NCBI GenBank assembly: GCA_026967495.1
Contig: CP114060.1
Span: forward strand, 930,001-994,000
Direction of reading: 5' to 3'
Origin: Rouxiella badensis
Lineage (GTDB): Bacteria; Pseudomonadota; Gammaproteobacteria; Enterobacterales; Enterobacteriaceae
Length of the DNA: 64,000 bases
Position 1 is the stretch's first letter. The number at the start of each line of letters is the position of its first letter. Below the pieces are notes generated by a model, which was not told where the DNA came from, made no database searches, and was given only the letters and a program-made list of their open reading frames with translations. Of the stretch, positions 27,665 through 34,771 are shown in pieces. Position numbers and translations under genes: made by a program.

Positions 27665-28129
27665 ATGAACACAAAACACGACACCACACCCGCTGCAATG
27701 CATGCTCTGCATCTCGACCAGCAGTTATGCTTTGCGCTGTATTCCGCCAATCTGGCGTTGAATAAAGTTTATCGTAAGTTGCTGAGCCAACTGGACCTGA
27801 CCTATCCGCAATATCTGGTCATGCTGGTACTGTGGCAGCAGGACGAAGTCATGGTGTCGGAAATTGGTGAAAAGCTGTTTCTGGATTCGGCGACCTTGAC
27901 GCCGCTGCTTAAACGCCTTGAAACCGCAGGGCTGGTGGTGCGTCGCCGTGCCAAGGTTGATGAGCGTCAGGTAATTATTTCTCTGACCGACGCTGGGCGC
28001 ACATTGCAGGAAAAAGCGCGTGAAATTCCCGAGGCGATTGCCTGTGCGGCAGAATGCAGTATCGAGGACGCGACGGCTCTGAAAAAGCAGCTGGAGACTC
28101 TCAGAGGCAATCTGCAGCGTAAAGCCTAG
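27665..28129 (+). CDS. ohrR: organic hydroperoxide-sensing MarR repressor OhrR
   Basis: 154-aa MarR-family dimeric repressor. The redox-sensing cysteine is in LDQQLCFALYSANLALNKVY, followed by LTYPQYLVMLVLWQ, both OhrR signatures; the winged helix spans SEIGEKLFLDSATLTPLLKR and RRRAKVDERQVIISLT. Oxidation of the cysteine by organic peroxides releases DNA. The start ATG 27665 is set by the family N-terminus; an upstream in-frame ATG at 27626 would overlap the putative operator. Its target ohr lies 127 nt downstream. Confidence 0.93.
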   Translation: MNTKHDTTPAAMHALHLDQQLCFALYSANLALNKVYRKLLSQLDLTYPQYLVMLVLWQQDEVMVSEIGEKLFLDSATLTPLLKRLETAGLVVRRRAKVDERQVIISLTDAGRTLQEKAREIPEAIACAAECSIEDATALKKQLETLRGNLQRKA

Positions 28130-28184
28130 TTAAAGATATTACGTAGTCACGAGGTGCAAGGTTTTGCGCCTCTGCTACAATCAA

Positions 28185-28200
28185 ATATATAGCGTGCGAT
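28185..28200. promoter_or_regulatory. candidate OhrR operator upstream of ohr
   Basis: ATATATAGCGTGCGAT; its reverse complement ATCGCACGCTATATAT aligns with the site in front of ohrR. It lies 57 nt before the ohr start, in the promoter position. Confidence 0.5.
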
Positions 28201-28256
28201 TTAATCGTGTTTATTTATTGGTTATCACTCACTTAGTCACTTAATAGGAATACATC

Positions 28257-28682
28257 ATGTCTATCGAAAAAGTAATTTACCGTGCTCATGCTTCAGCTAC
28301 CGGCGGTCGTGATGGCCGTGCAACCTCATCAGACGGCGTGCTCGATGTGAAACTGGGTCTGCCAAAAGAGATGGGCGGTGCGGGCGGCGAAGTGACTAAC
28401 CCAGAGCAGCTGTTTGCCGCCGGTTATTCAGCCTGTTTCCTCGGTGCGTTGAAGCACGTTGCTTCGTTGGAAAAAGTACGTATTCCTGCTGATGCTAAAA
28501 TCGAAGGCGCAGTCGGTATTGGCCAGATCCCAGGCGGATTCGGCATTGAAGTGGCGTTGGACATCACCCTGCCTGGCATCGAGCGCAGCGTCGCAGAAGA
28601 CCTGGTCGAGAAGGCGCATCAAGTTTGCCCATACTCAAACGCGACCCGTGGCAACATCGACGTGACCCTTACCGTTAAGTAA
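28257..28682 (+). CDS. ohr: organic hydroperoxide reductase Ohr
   Basis: 141-aa OsmC/Ohr-family thiol peroxidase that reduces fatty-acid and other organic hydroperoxides in the cytoplasm. The two catalytic cysteines are in YSACFLGALKHVA (near residue 60) and AHQVCPYSNATRGN (near 124), with the structural Arg in the N-terminal part and NPEQLFAAGY conserved. Start MSIEKVIYRAHASATGGRDG follows TAGGAA. Paired with the sensor ohrR; a strong terminator follows. Confidence 0.95.
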   Translation: MSIEKVIYRAHASATGGRDGRATSSDGVLDVKLGLPKEMGGAGGEVTNPEQLFAAGYSACFLGALKHVASLEKVRIPADAKIEGAVGIGQIPGGFGIEVALDITLPGIERSVAEDLVEKAHQVCPYSNATRGNIDVTLTVK

Positions 28683-28710
28683 TGTCAGCCACAGCCTTGT
28701 GATTGATCTG

Positions 28711-28734
28711 CGGGAGGCCAAGGCCTCCCGTTTT
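28711..28734 (+). terminator. rho-independent terminator of ohr
   Basis: Perfect 9-bp stem CGGGAGGCC / GGCCTCCCG with a 2-nt loop, followed by TTTTCTTTT. Confidence 0.9.
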
Positions 28735-28830
28735 CTTTTCAGACTTTCCCCACCGAATATGTAAACTATCCCGCCTTATTGATGTCAAAATGATTCAAAA
28801 TATTTCAAATTCTCTGGAAAATAATCTTTC

Positions 28831-30515
28831 ATGAATAGAGTGAAGACTCTATCGCAGCAAAAAATCTGTTTATTGTTAGCGATTTATATTGGCATTTTTT
28901 AAACTTGTCGGTTTTTACACGACGCTTCGCCTCGCTCATCGACTCCCCCACGTCGTTTGAATGGACCGCCGCCGTCATTGAAATTGCCACCACCATCCTG
29001 TTCGGCTTCTTTGTGCTGCGCCTGCTGTCGTTTGGCGGAAAACATTTCTTTCGGCTTATCGCCGGGCTGATTGTGCTGATTTCGGTCGCGGCCAGCTACT
29101 ACATGACCTATTTCAACGTGGTCATCGGCTACGGTATTATCGTATCGGTGATGACTACCGATATCGATCTCAGTAAAGAAGTGATTGGCTTCAAGTTTGT
29201 GCTGTGGATGCTGGCGGTCAGTGCGCTACCGCTGTGGCTCATCGCCCGGAATGAAATGCGCGGCACGCTGCTCGAACAGATGAAAACGCCCGGTCAACGG
29301 CTGAAGCCGCTGCTGGTGTGGCTCCTGGCAGGCCTGCTGGTCTGGCTGCCGCTGCGGATGATGGACAAAGAGCAAAAGGCCAACGAGCGGTTAAGCAACG
29401 TGGATATGCCAAGCTATGGCGGGGTGGTGGCGCACTCTTATCTGCCGTCGAACTGGCTGGCGGCGCTCGGTTTGTTTGTCTATACGCAAATTGATGAGAG
29501 CCGCGATGCGGGCGATTTGTTTAATCCTGCCGAGGCTTACCGTTATGAGCCACCTGCGGATATCGATGATACTTACGTGGTTTTCATTATCGGTGAAACG
29601 ACGCGCTGGGACCATATGGGGCTGCTCGGCTATGGACCAGACACCACGCCGCTGCTGTCGAAAGAGAAAAATCTCGTGGCCTTTAAGGGCACGTCCTGCG
29701 ACACCGCGACCAAGCTCTCTCTGCGCTGCATGTTTGTGCGCGAAGGCGGCGTTGAGGATAATCCGCAAAGGACGCTGAAAGAGCAGAATATTTTTGCCGT
29801 GATGCGCCAACTGGGCTTCAGTTCAGAGCTGTTCGCTATGCAGAGTGAAGTCTGGTTTTACAACAATGCCAACACCAATAACTACTCTTTCCGCGAGCTT
29901 ATCGCTTCTGAAAAGCGCAATGACGGCAAGCCGGTAGACGACATGCTGCTGGTGAGAGAACTACAGGAATCCCTGAAGCGCTACCCTAAAGGTAAACACC
30001 TCGTCGTGCTGCATACCAAAGGCTCACACTATCTCTATTCTCAGCGTTATCCGCGCAGCTTTGCCCGCTTTACGCCTGAATGCATGGGGGTGGACCAGTC
30101 CTGTAGTAAAGATCAGCTGATTAACGCCTTTGATAACAGCGTGTTGTATACCGATACCTTTATCTCGCGGGTGATTGATCAGCTGCGCGATAAAAAAGCG
30201 CTGGTGTTTTACGCCGCTGACCATGGTGAGTCTATAGGCGAGAACTCGCATCTGCACGGTACGCCGCGTGAGATGGCGCCGCCGGAACAGTTTCGGGTGC
30301 CGATAATCGTTTGGGCGTCTGACGCTTTCCTGTCGCAGACCGAAAGTCAGCAGGCGTTTGCCCTGCTGCGTCAACAGCAGGGCAGTGATAAACCGCATCG
30401 TCACGAAGAACTCTTTGACTCAATTTTAGGTTGCCTGGGTTATCGTTCGAACGACGGAGGGATTAACCCGGCAAATAACTGGTGTGCCGATCCTCAGGCC
30501 AAGAAGGGAATTTAG
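28831..30515 (+). CDS. eptB: Kdo2-lipid A phosphoethanolamine transferase EptB (frame break)
   Basis: Inner-membrane enzyme adding phosphoethanolamine to the outer Kdo of LPS. Repaired length 561 aa (E. coli 563). Five N-terminal helices precede the periplasmic alkaline-phosphatase-fold domain; metal and nucleophile motifs are FIIGETTRWDHMG, CDTATKLSLRCMF (Thr nucleophile), HTKGSHYLYSQRYP and YAADHGESIGENSHLHGTP. The true start MNRVKTLSQQKICLLLAIYI is at 28831; a missing T in the T6 run 28895-28900 hides it. Followed by tRNA-Pro, as in E. coli. In E. coli, calcium and the sRNA MgrR control it; no such site was identified here. Confidence 0.95.
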
Positions 30516-30586
30516 CGGTTAAAATCGCCGTTTTAAACAGGGTTCGTGTGTTTTATAAGCAGTTGGCGAATTGGGTAAAAAAGGGA

Positions 30587-30615
30587 TTGACGCTTGGAAC
30601 CCGCAGCAGTAAGAT
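30587..30615 (+). promoter_or_regulatory. sigma-70 promoter of tRNA-Pro
   Basis: TTGACG (30587-30592), exactly 17 nt, TAAGAT (30610-30615), then a GC-rich discriminator GCGGCCC typical of stringently controlled stable-RNA promoters, 11 nt before the tRNA. Confidence 0.8.
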
Positions 30616-30626
30616 GCGGCCCAATT

Positions 30627-30703
30627 CGGCGAGTAGCGCAGCTTGGTAGCGCAACTGGTTTGGGACCAGTGGGTCGGAGGTTCGAATCCTCTCTCGCCGA
30701 CCA
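30627..30703 (+). tRNA. tRNA-Pro, anticodon UGG
   Basis: 77-nt cloverleaf: acceptor CGGCGAG / CTCGCCG with A73 and an encoded CCA, D-arm AGCGCAGCTTGGTAGCGCA, anticodon stem ACTGG / CCAGT with loop TTTGGGA giving TGG, and T-arm GGAGGTTCGAATCCTC. It appears identical to E. coli proM tRNA. It occupies the place between eptB and dppA where E. coli carries proK (anticodon CGG). Confidence 0.97.
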
Positions 30704-30710
30704 CATTTAG

Positions 30711-30744
30711 AAAAACCCGCAAGCTTCTGGCTCGCGGGTTTTTT
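30711..30744 (+). terminator. rho-independent terminator after tRNA-Pro
   Basis: AAAAACCCGC / GCGGGTTTTTT stem, extended by AGC/GCT inside, with a T6 tract; read on the minus strand it can also end the VOC gene. Confidence 0.88.
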
Positions 30745-30758
30745 GCTTTCTGGCGTTC

Positions 30759-31184
30759 TTATTTGGCGAACAGCTGACTCATATCCTTGAACGCTTTGAA
30801 TTCCAGTGCGTTGCCGCACGGGTCCAGCAGGAACATGGTCGCCTGCTCGCCGACCTGGCCTTTAAAGCGTACATAAGGTTCAATCACGAACTGAGTACCA
30901 AAAGACTTTAGGCGTTCCGCCAAGGCTTCCCACTCTTCCCAACTCAGTACAATCCCAAAATGGGGTACCGGCACGTCGTGGCCGTCCACCGGATTGGTGT
31001 GCGCCGAATCCTGCGTCGCTGTTTTTGGATGCTCGTGGATAACCAGCTGATGACCATAAAAGTCGAAGTCTACCCACTGAGCGCTTGAACGGCCTTCCGA
31101 GAGGCCAAAGGTTTCGCCGTAAAAGGCGCGACAGGTCGCGAGATCATAAACCGGGATAGCAAGGTGGAAAGGACTCAGAGCCAT
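30759..31184 (-). CDS. VOC (glyoxalase/dioxygenase-fold) family protein
   Basis: 141 aa, two beta-alpha-beta-beta-beta modules of the vicinal oxygen chelate fold. Metal ligands are suggested by His in FHLAIPVYDLATC, His in VPHFGIVLSW and Glu in GNALEFKAFKD. The length and the DPCGNALEFK ending resemble many uncharacterised glyoxalase-like proteins. Start 31184 follows AGGAGA; an upstream in-frame ATG at 31235 lacks a ribosome site. Divergent from a LysR gene, which may regulate it. Reaction unknown. Confidence 0.82.
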   Translation of the reverse strand: MALSPFHLAIPVYDLATCRAFYGETFGLSEGRSSAQWVDFDFYGHQLVIHEHPKTATQDSAHTNPVDGHDVPVPHFGIVLSWEEWEALAERLKSFGTQFVIEPYVRFKGQVGEQATMFLLDPCGNALEFKAFKDMSQLFAK

Positions 31185-31355
31185 TGATAATTCTCCTGTT
31201 CCCCGACCGGCGTGCGTTGCAGTGGCAGCTCGCATAGGTTGGGAAAATGTGGTGTGAGGTTATATTGTGTTCATCCATTCTTAACGATAAAATTTTTAAT
31301 TAAAAACAAATATTATTGTTGTGATTCATTAAAAAAACAGATGAGTGAGGCGGCG

Positions 31356-32242
31356 ATGTTACGTGAACTGAAAACCTTCATTGCAGTAACGCAAGACGGC
31401 ACTTTCGCCGCCGCCGGACAGCGCATTGGCCTGACTCAGTCGGCCGTAAGCGCACAAATTCGGGGTCTGGAAGACTATCTCGGTATGACGCTATTCGACA
31501 GAACCGGGCGTTCGGCGGTGTTAAACGCCGCCGGAAGCCGTATCTTGCCGATGGCTGAACAGATCCTCGAAATCTTTGCCAGCATGTCTCAACCGGAGAG
31601 CCTCGGGGATTTTCGCGGGGTTATCAAAATTGGCGCTATCTCGACCTTTCAAACCGGCCTGCTGCCGCAGGTGCTGGTCAAACTCCATCAGAGTGCGCCT
31701 GCGCTGGAAACTAAGCTGGTCCCCGGTGTGTCATTCAATCTTTTGACTCAGGTCGATGCAGGCAATATCGACCTGGCTATCGTCATTAAACCGGGTTTCC
31801 CGCTGGCCAAAGATCTGCACAGTGAAACGTTGGCGCGCGAGCCGTTCGTGCTGATTGCCCCCACGCACCTGCAAGGTGAAGATCCGATCGCCTTGCTTCG
31901 CGAACAGCCGTTTATCCGCTACGATCGCACCTCGTTCGGTGGGCGTATGGTGAGCCAGTTTCTGCGCAGCCAGCGGCTTGAGCCGAAGGTCGCGCTGGAG
32001 ATCGACGAAATCGATGCCATTGTGAAAATGGTCGAAAATGGGACTCGGGGTGGCGTTGGTCCCGCTGGCAGGATTGTGGCTGGAGCGTAAGGCGAATCTG
32101 CGCGTCGTGTCGCTTGACGAGCCTCACGTTTCATCGTGAACTTATCCTGGTCATGCGCCACGCTAACAGGCAATCGCCGTTGCACATGCTCATCGGGCGA
32201 TGCCTGCACGACGTGGCGCAAACGTCTCTTTCGCATCAGTGA
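31356..32242 (+). CDS. LysR family transcriptional regulator (two frame breaks near end)
   Basis: 294 aa when repaired. Typical LysR start MLRELKTFIAVTQDGTFAAA with winged helix GLTQSAVSAQIRGLEDYLGM, then the periplasmic-binding-like effector domain (VIKIGAISTFQTGLLPQVLV, GNIDLAIVIKPG). A surplus G at 32040-32042 and a surplus base at 32131-32134 break the tail; corrected, it reads LGVALVPLAGLWLERKANLR and stops at 32242. GTGAGG before 31356 supports this start over the ATG at 31341. Divergent from the VOC gene and convergent with the Rieske/FAD reductase; effector unknown. Confidence 0.83.
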
Positions 32243-32297
32243 GACGACCGGGAGCCTCTCTCTCCCTTCCGGAGATACGTCAGAAAGGGGAGGGTGA

Positions 32298-33833
32298 TTA
32301 GCCTTCCTGCGTTTCCTTCACCAGCTTACGCGCCTGATTTAGCGTCATATCATGCTGCATCTCGAGCAGCAGCCTGCCGGTGGTGCGTTCGCGGCCAGTG
32401 GCAACGACGCCAACCAGACTATCTTTAAGCCCGAACAGTGCGACAAAGTCCCTATCCTCAAGCGAACCAATAATATCGACCTTGTCCCATTGGTCGGGAT
32501 GCCCTAAATGCTCGAAGCGGGTACCGAAATGCTGTGTCCAGAAGAACGGCACACGATCGAAGGCTTCGCGCTCGCCGAGCATGTTGATTGCGGCCGTACG
32601 GCCCTGCTGTTGAGCAACGCGCCAGTGTTCAATGCGGGTATGTTTACCGTCCATCGGGAAGCTGGCAATGTCACCTGCGGCGTAAATATCCTCAGCGGCC
32701 TGCAGATATTTATCCACCTTTAGACTGCCGTCGTCGTCGAGCGGCAGGTCGTGGATAAACGAGGTGACGGGCTGTACGCCGGTCGCCAGCAGCACAACGT
32801 CGGTTCTTACGCTCGAACCGTCTTTAAGCTCTACCGCTTCGACGCGACGATCGCCTTTAAAGCCCACGACCTCGCCGTCAATAAATTCAACGCCATTGTG
32901 TTCGTGCAGTGCGCGGAAGTATTTGGCAATCTTCTCGCCAAACTGTGCCTCAAACGGCAACGGTTGGGGTGCAATCACCTTGATGGCAATATCACGTTTG
33001 CGCAGTGCGGCCGCCATCTCCATGCCGATAAAACTGTTGCCGATAATCACCAACTGTTTGAGTTGATCCACGGCGCAGAGCAGCGTTTTTTCCTGTTGGA
33101 GATTACGTAAAACGTGAATACCGCTCAGCTCACCGCCCGGTAGAGCGGGACGTATCGGCGCACCACCGGTGGCAATCAGCAGCTTTTTAAACGAAACATG
33201 CTGTTGATTGGCGAGGCGAAGCTTTTTCTTTTTCTTGTCAATGTGGGTCACCGTACTGACAATCCGCTGCACGTTGCGCTGTTCAAAAGCGCTGTCTTCG
33301 AGCAGCGGCGGAACCTCATCCACCTTCATGCTGCCATCAGGCACGAATTTGGTCAGTGCAGTTCTGTCGTAAGGGGCAGACTTTTCCCGATCGATAATGA
33401 CTATCCTGCCGTGATACCCGCTTTCTTCCAGCGCGCTCAGCGCAGCACTGCCGGCCGCACCCGAGCCCATAATTACAATTTGATCGGTGTTATTACCGGC
33501 TTGCAGGCGGGTATGCTGACGGGGGTCTTTCACATCGACCATTACCTCGCCGTGTTCAACTTTAGTGGGGTACTGCGTCAGGCCTTCCAGCGCGGGCGGC
33601 TGTTCAAGGCTACCGTCGTCAAGATTAAACACGGCTTTATGCCATGGGCAAACCAGCTTGCCGTCGCACACGGCCCCTTCTGCCAGCGGCGCACCTGCAT
33701 GCGGGCAATTTGCCTGATACGCATGCACGCTGTCGTCCTGACGGACCAGCACAAATGGGGTTTCGTCGCTTTCGAACTGTTTCGGCTGATTTTTTGCAAG
33801 ATCTGCAAGCTTGATGATTTTTTTAAAAGTCAC
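32298..33833 (-). CDS. Rieske [2Fe-2S] / FAD-NAD(P) oxidoreductase fusion (AIFM3/Nfrl-like)
   Basis: 511 aa. Residues 1-103: a Rieske ferredoxin domain with the cluster ligands CPHAGAPL and CPWHKAVF. Residues about 115-410: a pyridine-nucleotide disulfide oxidoreductase domain with FAD-binding VIMGSGAAGSAAL, NAD-binding VIIGNSFIGMEMA and the second FAD motif DIYAAGDIASFP. Residues about 420-511: a reductase C-terminal domain. The arrangement resembles AIFM3/Nfrl proteins and ferredoxin reductases of dioxygenases with a fused ferredoxin. Electron acceptor unknown; no oxygenase gene is adjacent. Start MTFKKIIKLADLAK follows a purine-rich AAAGGAGC. Confidence 0.85.
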   Translation of the reverse strand: MTFKKIIKLADLAKNQPKQFESDETPFVLVRQDDSVHAYQANCPHAGAPLAEGAVCDGKLVCPWHKAVFNLDDGSLEQPPALEGLTQYPTKVEHGEVMVDVKDPRQHTRLQAGNNTDQIVIMGSGAAGSAALSALEESGYHGRIVIIDREKSAPYDRTALTKFVPDGSMKVDEVPPLLEDSAFEQRNVQRIVSTVTHIDKKKKKLRLANQQHVSFKKLLIATGGAPIRPALPGGELSGIHVLRNLQQEKTLLCAVDQLKQLVIIGNSFIGMEMAAALRKRDIAIKVIAPQPLPFEAQFGEKIAKYFRALHEHNGVEFIDGEVVGFKGDRRVEAVELKDGSSVRTDVVLLATGVQPVTSFIHDLPLDDDGSLKVDKYLQAAEDIYAAGDIASFPMDGKHTRIEHWRVAQQQGRTAAINMLGEREAFDRVPFFWTQHFGTRFEHLGHPDQWDKVDIIGSLEDRDFVALFGLKDSLVGVVATGRERTTGRLLLEMQHDMTLNQARKLVKETQEG

Positions 33834-34166
33834 AACATGCTCCTTTCTTTTGTGTGTGGTTGTTTATTCAACAAAGACCCTACAAAAAGCAGGACTGACT
33901 TAAGCCTAGCAGCCATGAGCACGTGTGCCATGAGGAGGGTGTGGATTAGGAGGATTCGGACCGGTGTTCGGTCGAAAAAATAATTTCCCTATTGAAAATC
34001 GCAAATTAAAGCAGCGAATTCATTGAGGTGGGGGCAAATGTCGGTTCCAAAACAGACCCTGTCGACTGAAACAGGCATCAATCACGCTGCGCATTATTAT
34101 CATCTCACGCCTACCGAAATCGGCAGGGTGTGAAATGTTTTCTATTTTAGGTTTTAGAGGGGGCTG

Positions 34167-34194
34167 TTGCGCGATTTTTAACCTGCACTATAAT
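34167..34194 (+). promoter_or_regulatory. possible sigma-70 promoter far upstream of dppA
   Basis: TTGCGC (34167) and a perfect TATAAT (34189-34194) with 16-nt spacing. The start would be about 570 nt before dppA, so it may make a long leader or a separate RNA. Confidence 0.45.
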
Positions 34195-34200
34195 TGTGCA
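34184..34200. promoter_or_regulatory. NtrC-like binding site overlapping the -10 element
   Basis: TGCACTATAATTGTGCA fits the NtrC consensus TGCACYNNNNNGGTGCA at 11 of 12 fixed positions with exact 17-bp spacing. It covers a perfect TATAAT, so binding there could block that promoter. Confidence 0.45.
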
Positions 34201-34227
34201 TAACACCCCATTTTCCCCTCGAAAGGT

Positions 34228-34247
34228 TTATTTCAATAGTGAAATAA
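34228..34247. repeat. perfect 8-bp inverted repeat, candidate operator
   Basis: TTATTTCA and TGAAATAA separated by ATAG, 28 nt downstream of the NtrC-like site. Its regulator is unknown. Confidence 0.4.
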
Positions 34248-34588
34248 GCGTGCCTTAATTACCTCTTTATGACTAGCCTCCAGCATTTTCGGCTGCCGTT
34301 TACCCAAATTTATAAAATAACCGTTCATATAATCATCATTTGACGCGGGATTTTTGAGCTTTTTATACGGCGTTTTCCGCTGGTTGGGCTAACAAGCGTG
34401 GTGTTATGTCCTGAAATATCGATTTATGACTCAATATTAATCCTGTAAATGTTAATTAACTGTTTTTTTATGTTTGTTTGCTGTTACTCACACTCTTTGT
34501 AAAAGCCTTGGCGTTATATTGACGACGCCTGAGAGAGTTGCGAAATTGATGTGAACAGGATTGACCAGAGGATTAATCCGGTAATTAT

Positions 34589-34609
34589 TTGCACCCCTTT
34601 TTGGTGCAA
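34589..34609. repeat. inverted repeat TGCACC-N7-GGTGCA
   Basis: TGCACCCCTTTTTGGTGCA has perfect NtrC-type half-sites but with 7 rather than 5 spacer bases; it could instead be an RNA hairpin with a pyrimidine loop in the dppA leader. Confidence 0.35.
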
Positions 34610-34723
34610 CTGTTTCCCCAAAACATCTCTGGTGACGTTTGTCATACGTCTGAAACATCACTTCTGCAGCTAACCGACAACCCTGTCCACCCGTAAATAA
34701 AAAATAAAGGGTGGCTTGAGCTG

Positions 34724-34750
34724 AACACACAACACACATCCACATCACCA
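34724..34750 (+). promoter_or_regulatory. CA-rich GcvB target in the dppA leader
   Basis: The segment ACACACAACACACATCCACA lies 22-48 nt before the dppA ATG. The sRNA GcvB is known to pair through its GU-rich R1 region with just such CA-rich sequences of dppA and oppA mRNAs, repressing translation. The gcvB gene itself is not in this window. Confidence 0.7.
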
Positions 34751-34771
34751 TTACTAGATGGAGCAAAAGCG

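Larger units (their letters stand above)
33834..34771. other. 938-nt regulatory region upstream of dppA
   Basis: No convincing coding frame. It holds a possible sigma-70 promoter (34167-34194), an NtrC-like 17-mer (34184-34200), a palindrome TTATTTCA-ATAG-TGAAATAA (34228-34247), a 7-bp inverted repeat around 34589-34609, and a CA-rich stretch with GGAG ribosome site just before dppA. Short open frames on either strand lack ribosome sites. The length suggests multiple dppA promoters or an undetected small RNA gene. Confidence 0.6.

Noticed and set aside
33198..33983. Plus-strand open frame of 261 codons
   Set aside because: Antisense to the Rieske/FAD reductase, which has complete cofactor motifs on the other strand.
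34589..34609. Second NtrC site upstream of dppA
   Set aside because: Half-sites are perfect but the spacer is 7 rather than 5 nt, which would put them on the wrong helical spacing; listed only as an inverted repeat.
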